Source: Pseudomonas sp. PDM05
GTDB taxonomy: Bacteria > Pseudomonadota > Gammaproteobacteria > Pseudomonadales > Pseudomonadaceae
Direction: 5' to 3'
Assembly: GCF_014851685.1 (NCBI RefSeq)
Contig: NZ_JACVAC010000002.1
Span: forward strand, 372,001 to 436,000
DNA length: 64,000 bases
Of the stretch, positions 38,439 to 48,900 are shown one piece after another. The position numbers and the translations under genes were made by a program. The notes under the pieces were generated by a model, which saw nothing but the letters and a program-made list of their open reading frames with translations, did no database searches and had not been told where the DNA came from. The number at the start of each line of letters is the position of its first letter. The first letter of the stretch is position 1.

Positions 38439-39806
38439 TCAGTTCAAACTATCAGTGAATTTCAGGCGATTGATTGATTGTTTGGCCTTTTCGAGAGCTA
38501 CCTTGCACTCATAGGGGCTTGGGTATTTCGGGCTTTTTGCAACGATCTCCCCATTCACATAAAGGAGAAACTGGTGAACGTCGGTCTTAAGGTCGACGTG
38601 ATTCTCAAGCATCACCGCCTTGGTAACCATCCCAACATCTTTGCCATCCTTAAAAGCCCTCGATATAAGCAGTTCTTCCCCGTCCTCAGCTAAAAACCTG
38701 AACTTAAATCCATCGTTATCTTTGAAACTGACAAACCGCGCGATTTTGGAAGTTTTTTTCTTAACTGTTTTAACTACCTGCGACTGATTGACGAACGAAC
38801 GCAGCCCTACAGCTTCACGCAGCTCAGCCAAAAACGGAGCAGCGACAGCACGAGCTTTCTTAGCGCCAATCAACAGCAAGTCTTCCATATCTGAAGGACG
38901 CGACATCAACTGATGATAGCGCTCGCGAGCTTCGCCCAACTGATCATCAAGCAGTATGAACAGAAGCTTCTTCGCATCGCCCCAACCTAAGCCACCAAGC
39001 AGTTTAAGACGCATATCCTCTGCTTCGTTCTTACTGGCAAACGCTTGATACAGAGTGAACAGGTGCGATTTGCTCGGATCTTTCGACTCGCCCGGCGCAC
39101 GGGAGTCCGTGACGATCCGCGAGATCGCGTCCTTCATGTCCTTGGCGCTGGTGAACAACGGGATGGTGTTGTCGTAGCTCTTGGACATCTTGCGGCCATC
39201 CAGGCCCGGCAAGGTGGCGACGCTTTCTTCGATCAGCGCCTCGGGCATGGTGAAGAACTCCTTGCCCTTGCCGAACAGGTGGTTGAAGCGCTGGCCGATG
39301 TCACGGGCCATTTCCACGTGCTGGATCTGGTCGCGGCCGACCGGCACCTTGTGCGCGTTGAACATCAGGATGTCCGCCGCCATCAGCACCGGGTAGCTGT
39401 ACAGGCCCATGGTGATGCCCGCATCCGGGTCTTCGCCGGCTTCCACGTTCTTGTCCACCGAGGCCTTGTACGCGTGGGCGCGGTTGAGCAGGCCCTTGGC
39501 GGCAACGCAGGTGAGCAGCCAGGTCAGCTCGGGGATTTCCGGGATGTCGGACTGGCGGTAGAAGGTCACCCGGTTCACATCCAGGCCACCGGCCAGCCAG
39601 GTCGCGGCGATTTCCATGCGCGAGCGCTGGATGCGCTGCGGGTCATCGCATTTGATCAAGGCGTGGTAGTCGGCCAGGAAGTAGAAGGAGTCGGCATTGG
39701 CATCCTGGCTGGCGAGGATCGCCGGGCGGATCGCACCGGCGTAGTTGCCCAGGTGCGGCGTGCCGGTGGTGGTGATGCCGGTGAGGATACGGGTACGAGT
39801 CGTCAT
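38439..39806 (-). CDS. trpS: Tryptophan-tRNA ligase with C-terminal extension
   Basis: 455 residues. Class I synthetase core (residues 1-340) with HIGH-like TPHLGNYAG and KMSKS in DGRKMSKSYDNT. About 110 further residues (from around VGLRSFVNQ) form an extension absent from E. coli TrpS (334) but found in Pseudomonas enzymes; it has the pattern FKFRFLAEDGEELLISRAFKDGK, recalling YegP-type modules. The DNA of residues 250-455 (38439 to about 39060) is visibly AT-richer than the first half, with more non-preferred codons, which points to a mosaic origin. Confidence 0.95.
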   Translation of the reverse strand: MTTRTRILTGITTTGTPHLGNYAGAIRPAILASQDANADSFYFLADYHALIKCDDPQRIQRSRMEIAATWLAGGLDVNRVTFYRQSDIPEIPELTWLLTCVAAKGLLNRAHAYKASVDKNVEAGEDPDAGITMGLYSYPVLMAADILMFNAHKVPVGRDQIQHVEMARDIGQRFNHLFGKGKEFFTMPEALIEESVATLPGLDGRKMSKSYDNTIPLFTSAKDMKDAISRIVTDSRAPGESKDPSKSHLFTLYQAFASKNEAEDMRLKLLGGLGWGDAKKLLFILLDDQLGEARERYHQLMSRPSDMEDLLLIGAKKARAVAAPFLAELREAVGLRSFVNQSQVVKTVKKKTSKIARFVSFKDNDGFKFRFLAEDGEELLISRAFKDGKDVGMVTKAVMLENHVDLKTDVHQFLLYVNGEIVAKSPKYPSPYECKVALEKAKQSINRLKFTDSLN

Positions 39807-39830
39807 GGGTAATCGCTTATCAGACTGCTA

Positions 39831-40460
39831 TCAATTCGAGAGGCGCGGCAGCACCAGATCCTTGAGATCGGTGAGCTTGCCATGAAAAAAGTGCCCGCAT
39901 TCTGCCACTTTCAGCAGCTCATGGGGGCGATTCAAGGCGGCGGACCAGTCGTAGACGGTCTGCGGATCGACCACTTCGTCGGTTTCCGGCTGGATCAGGG
40001 TCAGTGGGCAGCCCTGTGGCAACACATCGGTATCCCGCAGGCGCATCACTGCCGCGGCGACCATGAACAGGTGCGCGAGTTTTTCGCCCTTGGCTTCCAG
40101 ACGCCCGCCAAGGCTGGCGGCGACATAACCGCCAAAGGAAAAACCGAGCAGGGTCAGCGGCAAACCGGGATGTTTTTCCCGCAGCCAGGTGGCGGCCGCT
40201 TCGGCATCGTCCACTTCGCCGGTGCTCATATCGTGGCTGCCGGCGCTCGCGCCGACGCCACGATAGTTGAAACGCAAAGTGATCAAACCGGCATCGCGGG
40301 CGGTGCGTTGCAGGGTCGATACGACTTTATTGAGCATGGTCCCGCCCTGCACCGGGTTAGGGTGGCAGATCAGCGCCAGGCCACGTGGCTCGGGGTGATC
40401 CAGGTACAAGGCTTCCAATTGGCCTACCGGGCCATCGATCAAAACAGGGGTTTCACGCAT
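39831..40460 (-). CDS. Alpha/beta hydrolase
   Basis: 209 residues from the ATG at 40460. Serine hydrolase fold with nucleophile motif GFSFGG, oxyanion segment CHPNPVQGGTMLNKVV, FNYRGVGASAG, an Asp in PETDEVVDP and His in ECGHFFHGKL. Resembles the YsgA/dienelactone-hydrolase-like branch; substrate unknown. It follows trpS upstream on the same strand, with a 24-base gap. Confidence 0.85.
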   Translation of the reverse strand: MRETPVLIDGPVGQLEALYLDHPEPRGLALICHPNPVQGGTMLNKVVSTLQRTARDAGLITLRFNYRGVGASAGSHDMSTGEVDDAEAAATWLREKHPGLPLTLLGFSFGGYVAASLGGRLEAKGEKLAHLFMVAAAVMRLRDTDVLPQGCPLTLIQPETDEVVDPQTVYDWSAALNRPHELLKVAECGHFFHGKLTDLKDLVLPRLSN

Positions 40461-40607
40461 GAGCAAGAGATGAACTCCGTGACCTCTCAAAGGGTCGACT
40501 CGTCTAGCTAAAAGTCTGTGCATGGCATCATTGCGAGGTTAATCGCGGTATACAGCGCAGGTTTGAGCCGTTAACGTAAAGCAAAGCCGTTTATAGAGGA
40601 AGGACTC

Positions 40608-41045
40608 GTGGAACACTCGCTCTTAGTTTGGTTGTTGCCGACTCTTGCCCTGGTTGCCGGTGTCGCCATTGGATTCCTGGTCGCTCGCCTGCTGCCGAAT
40701 GCCGCGCCTAACCGCACGCAGCGTCAGCTGGATGACATTCAGGAACGTTTTGACAGTTATCAGAACGAGGTGGTTACCCACTTCAACAGCACCGCAAATC
40801 TGGTCAAGAAACTCACCCAGAGCTATCAGGAAGTACAGGATCACCTCGCGGACGGCGCCAACCGCCTCGCCCTCGACGACATCACCCGCCAGCGTCTGCT
40901 GGCCGCGCTGCATTCCGATGCCCCGCAAACCCCACGGGAGCGCCTGACCCCGCCACGGGAAAACCAGGAGCCACCACGGGACTACGCGCCAAAAACGCCG
41001 AACGCCCCAGGCATGCTGGATGAGCATTACGGCTTGAAGAAGTAA
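40608..41045 (+). CDS. zapG: Division/envelope protein ZapG (YhcB, DUF1043)
   Basis: 145 residues. One N-terminal membrane helix (LVWLLPTLALVAGVAIGFLVARLL), then a coiled coil (RTQRQLDDIQERFDSYQNEVVTHFNSTANLVKKLTQSYQEV) and a Pro-rich tail ending DEHYGLKK. YhcB/ZapG links divisome and wall synthesis in E. coli. Start is GTG with GAAGGA upstream. Divergent from the hydrolase. Confidence 0.92.
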   Translation: MEHSLLVWLLPTLALVAGVAIGFLVARLLPNAAPNRTQRQLDDIQERFDSYQNEVVTHFNSTANLVKKLTQSYQEVQDHLADGANRLALDDITRQRLLAALHSDAPQTPRERLTPPRENQEPPRDYAPKTPNAPGMLDEHYGLKK

Positions 41046-41061
41046 GTTTTCTTCAAGCACT

Positions 41062-41098
41062 AAAAAGCCCGGCTGATCGATGATCAGCCGGGCTTTTT
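41062..41098 (+). terminator. Terminator after zapG
   Basis: AAAAAGCCCGGCTGATC-GAT-GATCAGCCGGGCTTTTT, a perfect 17-base-pair palindrome with T-tail, 17 bases past the stop. Confidence 0.92.
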
Positions 41099-41133
41099 GT
41101 TGGCTTCATTTTACAGAACAATGGAGACCCAAT

Positions 41134-41220
41134 GTGGGAGCGGGCTTGCTCGCGAATGCGGCGTGTCAGTGACGGATGTGTTGACTGATCCAGCGCATTC
41201 GCGAGCAAGCCCGCTCCCAC
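41134..41220. repeat. REPIN
   Basis: Inverted GTGGGAGCGGGCTTGCTCGCGAATGCG units, between convergent zapG and the ABC transporter gene. Confidence 0.92.
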
Positions 41221-41241
41221 AGTTTTTGACCGGGTGCAGCC

Positions 41242-42966
41242 TCAAGCCGGTTGTTGTTCCTGCAACAACCCACCCTCAATCCGCACATGCCGCCCATGGA
41301 AGCGCTTGAGGCTGCTGCGATGGCCCACGCTGACGATGCTCAACCCCGGCAATTCATCGATCAACGCCTGGTACAACGTCGCCTCATCCTCTTCATCCAT
41401 GGCCGAGGTCGCTTCGTCCATGTACAGCCACTGCGGCGCAAACAATAGCGCGCGGGCAAACGCCAAACGCTGCTGCTCACCCGGCGAAAGCATGCGCTGC
41501 CAGTGTTTGGCTTCGTCCAGGCGCGCCACCAGATGGGGCAAGCGGCAGGTCTGCAGCACCTGTGCATAACGTTGCGCCGGGTAAGCGCTGTCGTCCTGTG
41601 GATAACTCAGCACGGCTTTCAAGGTGCCAATCGGCAGATAAGGCTTTTGCGGCAGGAACAGATAACGCGCCGCCGGCAGGCGAATGCTGCCGTGCCCCGC
41701 CGGCCACAAATGCCCCATCGCACGCAGCAAGGTACTTTTGCCGCTGCCGGAACGCCCGCTGAGCATCACACGCTGGCCGGGCTCGACATTCATGTCGGCA
41801 TCGCTCAGCAGGTGGCGGCCATCGGCCAGGTCCATCCGCAGCCCTTGCACCACCAGGCGCTCGCCTTCCGAACGCACATCGATCGCCGGCGGGCGCTGCT
41901 CGTTGTCACTCATGGCCTGTTGAAAGCTCAGCAGACGATCACTGGTGGCACGCCACGACGCCAGGTCCGAGTACGCGTTGATAAACCAGCTGAAGTTCTC
42001 TTGCACGTTGCCGAACGCCGAGTTGATTTGCATCAGCTCGCCCAACTCGATCTTGCCGGCGAAGTAACGCGGCGCGGCGACGATAAACGGGAAGATGATC
42101 GCGATCTGGCTGTAGCCGGCAGTGAAAAACGTCAGGCGCTTGGACACTTTCATGATGTCCCAGAAGTTTTGCCAGACCTTGCTGAAACGTGCGCTCAAGC
42201 GCTGTTTTTCATTCGGCTCGCCGTTATACAGCGCGATGCTCTCAGCGTTCTCACGCACCCGCACCATGGAGAAACGCAAGTCCGCTTCAAAGCGTTGTTG
42301 TTGGTTGTTCAAGCCGATCAAGCGACGGCCGATCAGGTGGGTCAGCCAACTGCCCACGGCGGCGTACAACAACGCGCACCAGAACATGTAGCCGGGGATG
42401 GTGATGCCAAACACGTCGATACTGCCCGACACGCCCCACAGGATGATCGAGAACGACACCAGGCTGACCACATTGCGCAACAACCCCAGGCCCAGGCTCA
42501 AGGAACTGGAGGTGAAGTTGTTGAGGTCTTCGGAAATCCGCTGGTCCGGGTTATCGGTGTAACCGCCCTGCTCCAGCTGGTAATAGTTCTTGTCGGCAAG
42601 CCAGCGGGCGAAGTGTTTTTCGGTAAGCCAGGCCCGCCAGCGGATGGTCAGCATCTGGGTCAGGTACAGGCGGTACACCGCCCCCAGGATCGCCACGGCG
42701 GCAATCGCGCAGAAATAGCCGATCAACTGCCAGAACGCGGCGGTGTCCTTGTGTTCAAGGGCGTTGTAGAAATCCTTGTACCAGTGGTTGATCCACACCG
42801 AAATCGCCACGCTGAACAGCGACAAGCCAATCACCGCCGCCAGCAGCAGCCACGCCTTGCCCTTCTCTTCACTGCGCCAATACGGCGTGATCATCGCCCA
42901 GGTTCGGCGCAGGAATTGCCCACGCACCGCGTCATTGACCGCGCAATACTCAGCGTTCTGATTCAT
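41242..42966 (-). CDS. YddA/SbmA-type ABC transporter (fused permease and ATPase)
   Basis: 574 residues. Six membrane helices in the SbmA/BacA-like N-terminal domain (ISVWINHWYKDFYNALEHKD, YRLYLTQMLTIRWRAWLTEKHFARWL, QGGYTDNPDQRISEDL), then an ATPase with Walker A SGRSGSGKST, signature LSPGEQQRLAFARAL and Walker B WLYMDEATSAMDEED. The domain order and motifs match E. coli YddA. Members move vitamin B12, peptides or very long fatty acids; no substrate can be assigned here. Confidence 0.88.
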   Translation of the reverse strand: MNQNAEYCAVNDAVRGQFLRRTWAMITPYWRSEEKGKAWLLLAAVIGLSLFSVAISVWINHWYKDFYNALEHKDTAAFWQLIGYFCAIAAVAILGAVYRLYLTQMLTIRWRAWLTEKHFARWLADKNYYQLEQGGYTDNPDQRISEDLNNFTSSSLSLGLGLLRNVVSLVSFSIILWGVSGSIDVFGITIPGYMFWCALLYAAVGSWLTHLIGRRLIGLNNQQQRFEADLRFSMVRVRENAESIALYNGEPNEKQRLSARFSKVWQNFWDIMKVSKRLTFFTAGYSQIAIIFPFIVAAPRYFAGKIELGELMQINSAFGNVQENFSWFINAYSDLASWRATSDRLLSFQQAMSDNEQRPPAIDVRSEGERLVVQGLRMDLADGRHLLSDADMNVEPGQRVMLSGRSGSGKSTLLRAMGHLWPAGHGSIRLPAARYLFLPQKPYLPIGTLKAVLSYPQDDSAYPAQRYAQVLQTCRLPHLVARLDEAKHWQRMLSPGEQQRLAFARALLFAPQWLYMDEATSAMDEEDEATLYQALIDELPGLSIVSVGHRSSLKRFHGRHVRIEGGLLQEQQPA

Positions 42967-43065
42967 CGTTCAGGCTCTGTAAGAAAATGTAACAGACGTT
43001 TGAACCGATCATAGACGATCGGTTCAGGGCTCCGTGCGGCCTGAAGCGGGTTGTTCAGACTTCGT

Positions 43066-43626
43066 TCAGCGGCGTACCGGACGCTTTTGCAGTTTGCGCT
43101 GCAAGGTCCGACGGTGCATGCCCAGGGCGCGGGCAGTGGCGGAGATGTTGCCTTCGTGCTCGGTCAACACCCGCTGGATGTGTTCCCACTGCAAGCGGTC
43201 CACCGACATCGGGTTTTCCGGCACCAGGGTGTCGAGGTCGGCATGCTCGGAAAGCAAGGCGGCCAGCACGTCGTCGGCGTCCGCCGGTTTGCACAGGTAG
43301 TTGCACGCGCCGCGCTTGATTGCCTCGACGGCGGTGGCAATGCTGGAGTAGCCGGTGAGGATCACCACGCGCATTTCCGGGTCAAGCTCCAGCAGCTTGG
43401 GCAACAGCACCAGGCCGGAATCGCCGTCCATTTTCAGGTCGAGCGCGGCGTAGTCCGGCAGGTCGGCCTGGGCGATGGTCAGGCCTTCTTCGGCGGAACC
43501 GGCGGTGCTCACGCGAAAGCCGCGACGGCTCATGGCGCGTGCCATCACGCGGGTAAAGGTGGCGTCGTCATCTACCAGCAACAGGTGCGGCAGTTCTTCG
43601 CCTTCGACTTGGATCTCGTCACTCAT
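43066..43626 (-). CDS. roxR: Redox response regulator RoxR (RegA/PrrA type)
   Basis: 186 residues from the ATG at 43626 (GAGGAG upstream). Receiver domain with LLLVDDD and a phospho-Asp in YAALDLKMDGDSG; Lys in the LCKPADADD loop. C-terminal Fis-type helix-turn-helix (NISATARALGMHRRTLQRKL). RoxSR controls the cyanide-insensitive oxidase and other respiratory genes in Pseudomonas. Overlaps roxS by 8 bases. Confidence 0.94.
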   Translation of the reverse strand: MSDEIQVEGEELPHLLLVDDDATFTRVMARAMSRRGFRVSTAGSAEEGLTIAQADLPDYAALDLKMDGDSGLVLLPKLLELDPEMRVVILTGYSSIATAVEAIKRGACNYLCKPADADDVLAALLSEHADLDTLVPENPMSVDRLQWEHIQRVLTEHEGNISATARALGMHRRTLQRKLQKRPVRR

Positions 43627-44881
43627 CGATATCTCCTCGTGCGACACGGGGCAGGCGCAGCTCGGTGAGCGTGCCACCTTCCTCATGACTATAGAGCTTC
43701 ACTGAGCCGCCCGCGCGGGTCACGCTGGCCTTGCTCAAAAACAGGCCGAGGCCGAAGCCTTTGCCCTTGGTGGTAAAGAATGGTTTGCCGATCTGCTCGG
43801 CAATGGCCAACGGCACGCCCGCGCCGTGGTCACGAATATTGATGGTCACGTGTTCCGCATCCCAGTCCAGCTGCACGCCCAGGCCTTCGGGGCAGGCGTC
43901 GGCGGCATTGTTCAACAGGTTGAGCAACGCCTGGGTCAGGTCGGGCGGCGGCGCCATGCGCGGGACGGTGCCTTGCCCAAGCAGGTGGAAGCGGTAACTG
44001 GCTTCGGGGCGCATCAGGTGCCAGCGGTTCAAGGCTTCGTCGAGCCACTGGGTCACGTCCTGCATCTCCACCGCCAGGCGGCGATTGGCTTCGGCGGCGC
44101 GCACCAGTTGCTGCAAGGTCTGCTTGCATTGCTTGACCTGCTCCTGCAACACCCCGAGGTCTTCCTGCAGGGCCGGGTCGTGGTGGTCTTGAATGATTTC
44201 CTTGAGCAGTACGCTCATGGTCGCCAGCGGCGTACCCAACTCATGCGCCGCACCGGCGGCCTGGGTGGCCACGGCCAGCAGTTGCTGATCGCGCAGGCCT
44301 TCTTCCCGCCGAATGGCGCGCAGCTGTTCCTGGCGGCGCAACTCTTCGGCCATGCGCGCAGCGAAAAAGGTGATGACCGCGGCGGACAGGGCAAAACTCA
44401 ACCACATCCCGTAGATCTGCAGGTTTTCCCGGGCAATGGGAAAGGTCTGCAGCGGATAGAAGCGCGCCAGCAACAAGGTGTAGAGGGTCAGGGCGATGCC
44501 CGACAGCACCACCGAATAGCGCCACGGCAACGTCACGGCGGCGATGGTCAACGGCACCAGGTAATACGAAACGAACGGATTGGTGGAACCGCCGGAGAAA
44601 TACAGCAACACACTGTGGATAAACAGGTCGCAAGCCAATTGCAGCGCATATTCCAACTCGGTCACCGGCCACGTGGTGCGCAGGCGGATCGCGGTAAACA
44701 CGCACAGCACGGTGGAAAAACCCAGGGTCACACCCAGTTGCAGCCACGGCAGTGGCAACAGGTCGAACCAATAGGCAAGCCCAACGGAGCCGGCCTGTGC
44801 GGCCAGGACCAGCGTGCGGATGAACGTCAGGCGCCAGAGGTTCTGGCGAGTGGCGGAAGTCAGTTTTACGGCGGCGAGCAT
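43619..44881 (-). CDS. roxS: Redox sensor histidine kinase RoxS (RegB/PrrB type)
   Basis: 420 residues. Six N-terminal membrane helices, then a kinase core with the phospho-His in AAGAAHELGTPLATMSVLL and the ATPase boxes NLLNNAADACPEG, NIRDHGAGVP and TTKGKGFGLGLFLSKASV. RegB-type kinases sense quinone redox state. The ATG at 44881 has GGGAGAG; a longer open frame upstream is not supported. First gene of roxS-roxR, divergent from the SIMPL gene. Confidence 0.94.
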   Translation of the reverse strand: MLAAVKLTSATRQNLWRLTFIRTLVLAAQAGSVGLAYWFDLLPLPWLQLGVTLGFSTVLCVFTAIRLRTTWPVTELEYALQLACDLFIHSVLLYFSGGSTNPFVSYYLVPLTIAAVTLPWRYSVVLSGIALTLYTLLLARFYPLQTFPIARENLQIYGMWLSFALSAAVITFFAARMAEELRRQEQLRAIRREEGLRDQQLLAVATQAAGAAHELGTPLATMSVLLKEIIQDHHDPALQEDLGVLQEQVKQCKQTLQQLVRAAEANRRLAVEMQDVTQWLDEALNRWHLMRPEASYRFHLLGQGTVPRMAPPPDLTQALLNLLNNAADACPEGLGVQLDWDAEHVTINIRDHGAGVPLAIAEQIGKPFFTTKGKGFGLGLFLSKASVTRAGGSVKLYSHEEGGTLTELRLPRVARGDIDE

Positions 44882-45085
44882 GAGCTCTCCCGGTGAGCGC
44901 TGCAGGCGGATCGGCAGGAGTATAAACGATGCCGGCCGGCTGGCACGGCGCGTGTGGCTCTTTGCCGCAGGGCGGGCGAATGACCGTTCGTCGGCCCCAC
45001 ACAACTTGTAGCGAATGTGTAAACCCGAAGAACCCGATGCCACCGTCTACAGTCCTATCGAACACGACTATCCCAAGGAGCTCTC

Positions 45086-45796
45086 ATGTCTCGTTTCACT
45101 CGCAGCGCAGCCGTCATCACCCTCAGCGTCGGCACCCTGGTCAGCGTGCCTGCATTGGCCGCCGACGCACTGAACTACAACCAGATTTCCCTGCGCGCCG
45201 AGGTCAGCCAGGAAGTTGCCCGCGACAAGATGATCGTGACCCTCTACACCGAATCCCAGAACAGCGACCCGGCCAAGCTCGCCGCTGAAATCACCACCAC
45301 CATGAACAAGGCTCTGGGCCAGGCGCGAGCAGTCAAAGGCGTGACCCTGCGCCAGGGCAGCCGCAACAGCTACCCGATCTACGACAACAAGAACCAGAAG
45401 ATCACCGGCTGGCGCGAGCGTGCCGAACTGCGCCTGGAAAGCGCGGACTTCCCGGCACTGTCCAAGCTCACCGGCGAACTGCTCAACACGCTGAAAATGG
45501 ACAGCATGGATTTCGCCATCGCCGATGCCACGCGCAAGGCCAGCGAAGATTCATTGCTCAAGGACGCCGTCGCCGCCTTCAAGGCCCGTGCGCAACTGGC
45601 CACCGACGCGTTGGGTGGCAAGGGCTACAAGATCGTCAACCTGAACTTCAACACCAACGGCTATCCGCAGCCCTACGCACGCGGTGAAATGATGATGAAA
45701 GCGGCCGCGATGGACTCGGCGCCAACACCGGAGGTGGAAGCTGGCACCAGCAAGGTCGGCATGATTGCCGACGGGGTGATTGAAGTCTTGCAATAA
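45086..45796 (+). CDS. SIMPL domain periplasmic protein (DUF541)
   Basis: 236 residues. A signal peptide (cut near ALA-AD, residue 25) and one SIMPL/YggE domain (LRAEVSQEVARDKMIVTLYTESQNSDP, LRQGSRNSYPIYDNKNQKITGWRERAELRL). YggE-type proteins lower oxidative stress in E. coli, by an unclear route. AAGGAGC precedes the ATG. In P. aeruginosa this family member lies between roxS and dppA1. Confidence 0.88.
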   Translation: MSRFTRSAAVITLSVGTLVSVPALAADALNYNQISLRAEVSQEVARDKMIVTLYTESQNSDPAKLAAEITTTMNKALGQARAVKGVTLRQGSRNSYPIYDNKNQKITGWRERAELRLESADFPALSKLTGELLNTLKMDSMDFAIADATRKASEDSLLKDAVAAFKARAQLATDALGGKGYKIVNLNFNTNGYPQPYARGEMMMKAAAMDSAPTPEVEAGTSKVGMIADGVIEVLQ

Positions 45797-45819
45797 CTTC
45801 ACGAACAGGCGGTAAAAAC

Positions 45820-45849
45820 GGCGCATTCCTCACAGGTTTGCGCCTTTTT
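45820..45849 (+). terminator. Terminator after the SIMPL gene
   Basis: GGCGCA...TGCGCC stem with a 13-base loop followed by five T, 23 bases past the stop. Short stem, so moderate certainty. Confidence 0.6.
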
Positions 45850-45976
45850 CTTGGGCGTCGTCATATGCCGCAGCATGTTCTCTGGAATCCCCGACAGGAT
45901 TTTCCCGACACAGAGAGTGCCGCAGCGACAGGGAGTGCTGCGTAGGCATATTGTCTACCTCACGAGAACCCAGCTC

Positions 45977-48900
45977 ATGTCTATCTCCGCAATTTACACC
46001 GCGCCTCTCCAACAACATTCCACCCATTTACCCACGCCCTCCCCCGTAGCGCCGGTGCCACAGGCCGGCGCCGATACAACGGCGTCGCCCCACGAGACCG
46101 CTCTGCTCAACGCATACATTGCGGCGGTGCAACGCAAGGTGCTGCACAACGATGCCGGCCTGGTCAAAGTGCCGCCCCAGAGCACGCTGGGCCAATGGCT
46201 GGAGCTGTATCGGGCCCAAGTGGAACACCCAGTCGTACAAGGCTGGATGCGCGATCAGAAGATCGATCCCTCTGCCGTGCTTTCAATCGACCCCTTCAAG
46301 GGCACGCTGACCGTCGGGGTCGACGCAAAGGCCAAAACCTTTTCTCTCTCGGACACATCCGGCTGGGGCCAGGTCTCTGGCCCGTTGCTGGCCGCCGCAA
46401 AAGTGATCGCCCCCGAAAACAAAGGCGCCCTGCGCGTGCGGTTCGGTGATGGCTACACGCAGGTCAGCGCCAAAGTGGTGGCGAACTTCCAGGGCATTCC
46501 CCTTCCTGCAAGCCGTTCCCAGGCCAGTGACCAAATCAGGCATCTGGAGCAGCAAAAAGCCTTCGACCCTATCCCGGCGGACGACCCAGCACGCCCGGCC
46601 AGTCACCGCTCAGCGGACGCCCTGGCAGTGCACAAAAAAAATGCAGCCACGTTCTACAGCAGCGCGCCTCAAGCGTTGGAGTACAAGCATCTGGCGGTCG
46701 ATGTTGCCACTAACCTGCCTGACACACGGGCAGAAGCCAAGAAGTGGGCGGAGGCACTCATTTTCAAGTTGACCGGCAAACATGTCGACGCGGACACCCT
46801 CTATTTCAATCGCTTCGACAACTACAACACCCCGCTGAAGGGAGCCACCGCCTCGGGCGCCGAACATATCAACGATGAGCCAAAATCGTCGTTGCGCCTG
46901 CCCGATGCGCTGCTGAAAAACTTCTCCGAACATGACGCAATTCCAGGTGAACTGGATACCCACGCCGGCATTTACACGGTTGGATACGGTGCAGGTGCGA
47001 CAGGTGGATACGGCGCCCATAACGAATTCCCCTTGGCCCCGTCCAAACTCATGCACGAAAGCTGGAAAACCGACTTCCAAGTCCAGATGGACGAGAAAAT
47101 CGACAAGTTCTGGAGCACGCATACCGACAACTACGCGGCAGCCATCAAAGGAGAGTTCACCTACCAGGCCCGCAAGCAATTGAAGGCGGCCGAGGCCAAG
47201 CCCGCGGCGGAACAAGCGGTGCAGGCTCCCGAGCATCGATTTACGCGTGACGACTACCGCTTGGTCATGGGCGCCGTGTCCAACCTGCCACTCGATGAAA
47301 ACGCGCCGCTGAGCGTTGAGCAGCTCAAGGCCAAGGCGCCGGTCAACGGCGTCGTGAAGGCGTACGCCCTCGACATCCACGGGATTACCTCCAGCGATAT
47401 TGTGCGATTCAGTGCGGACGACGGGGGCCGGCAAGTCCTCTACATACCGGGAGCCGTGCCGGCGTTCCTGAGGTTTGATTCGCTCGACAAGTTGAACGAG
47501 TGGGTCACAAACCAAGCCGCTGACCCTCAAAAACGCGAGGCCTTGGCCGCTCATTTCCCGCTGGCATCTCGGCAAGACCATACCCATGAACCCAGCGTGA
47601 GCGAGAGCATTCTTGATGGCTTGATCCCAGGATTCGCGCTTGTGCGTTCAGGTTGGAAAACCAAAGGTCTGGACACCCTGCTCAGCGAAATGGCAAACGC
47701 AAGCCTGAAGGGGCCAGCCGTCAATGCCAGCCATGCACAGATCGAAGGCGATGTGTTTTCCACACTGACTGCCGCCAGCAAGAAGCGTATGAGCAGCGAT
47801 GCAGACATCGTGATCAAATCCAACAGCGAAGTGAGCCGCGATACCTGGCTGAACGACATTACCGCGGCCGCAGGCTTGCTGGCCAAGCTTGCCCCCATCG
47901 CGGCACCTGTAGCGGCGGCCGCGGTCATCACTAGCTTGGCTGAGGTGGCGCTGGGAACAGAAAAGGCATCGTCCGGTGACACCGAGGCGGAACGCAAGGA
48001 CGGTGCGTCCAAGGCCTTCGATGGTGTGCTGAACGTGTTGTTCTCGGCCGGCGCCAGCACCGTCCCCGAAGACCCTTTTGCTCTGCCTCCCGAGAATGAA
48101 ATAGTTCCGGGAGAGCCGATCTCTCCACCTGACATCAATGCCAGTGAAGAGCCACAACCGGGGCCATCCAACGGTAAGCCCGTTGTGCCCGCCCCTGAGG
48201 CGGGGCCTGCGGCCAGATCCAAATCGCTCATTCCCTTGGCTCAATACGCTGTTCCGGAAGGCGAAACGCTGATAAAGAACACCACCGCCGACGCGAAGGG
48301 GGTCTATCGAGTGAGCGACAGCGACGGGGTGCTGCATCAATACGTGCGCCTTACCGATGAAACAGGCACAAGTAAGGTATTTGAAATATCAGGTCGCTAC
48401 AGGACGGGGAACTCATTCGCCAAAATCATTGATCCCAATAATGGCGCGGGTCTGATAGTGATAACACCCGGCCGCAATGGCGAGTGGGCGCGAGCTCCAG
48501 CCGATGGCGGTACATGGTGGAAACGTACAACTTCGCCAACACCCAGCCCGGAACCCAAGGCACCGCCAAAACTATCGGATCAGTTCCTTGAAGTCGATGG
48601 CACAAAAATCAAGGGCTCCGAAAAACTGGACAGCTACTTCAATCTTGATGACAACGAGTACGTTTACGGCATTGCCGTGAGCGATGACGGTGAAGTCATC
48701 CCGCAAATTTCCTGGACATCTGAAGAAAATCCAGCATTAGCCACTCCACCGCCTACCGAATACACTTCGGTGTTTGGCACCAATGAATACACAGAACAGT
48801 TCATTAAAGATCTACACCGCAGTAAGTTCACCATACAAGCCCCCGGTGGCAGCAAACTGGAAATTGATCTCGGTAAACAAATACACGAACTTGAACTGAA

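Noticed and set aside
38439..39060. Frameshift or assembly join as cause of the trpS composition break
   Set aside because: The frame is intact over the full 455 codons and a C-terminal extension is expected in Pseudomonas TrpS; recombination is the simpler reading.
45863..45954. Inverted ATATGCCGCAGCA / TGCTGC-GTA-GGCATAT upstream of the toxin-like gene
   Set aside because: Imperfect and about 60 bases apart; could form by chance, so not listed as a feature or used as mobile-element ends.
45977..46120. Secretion signal at the N-terminus of the toxin-like protein
   Set aside because: The first 45 residues are Pro/Thr-rich with no hydrophobic core, so no Sec or Tat signal is claimed.
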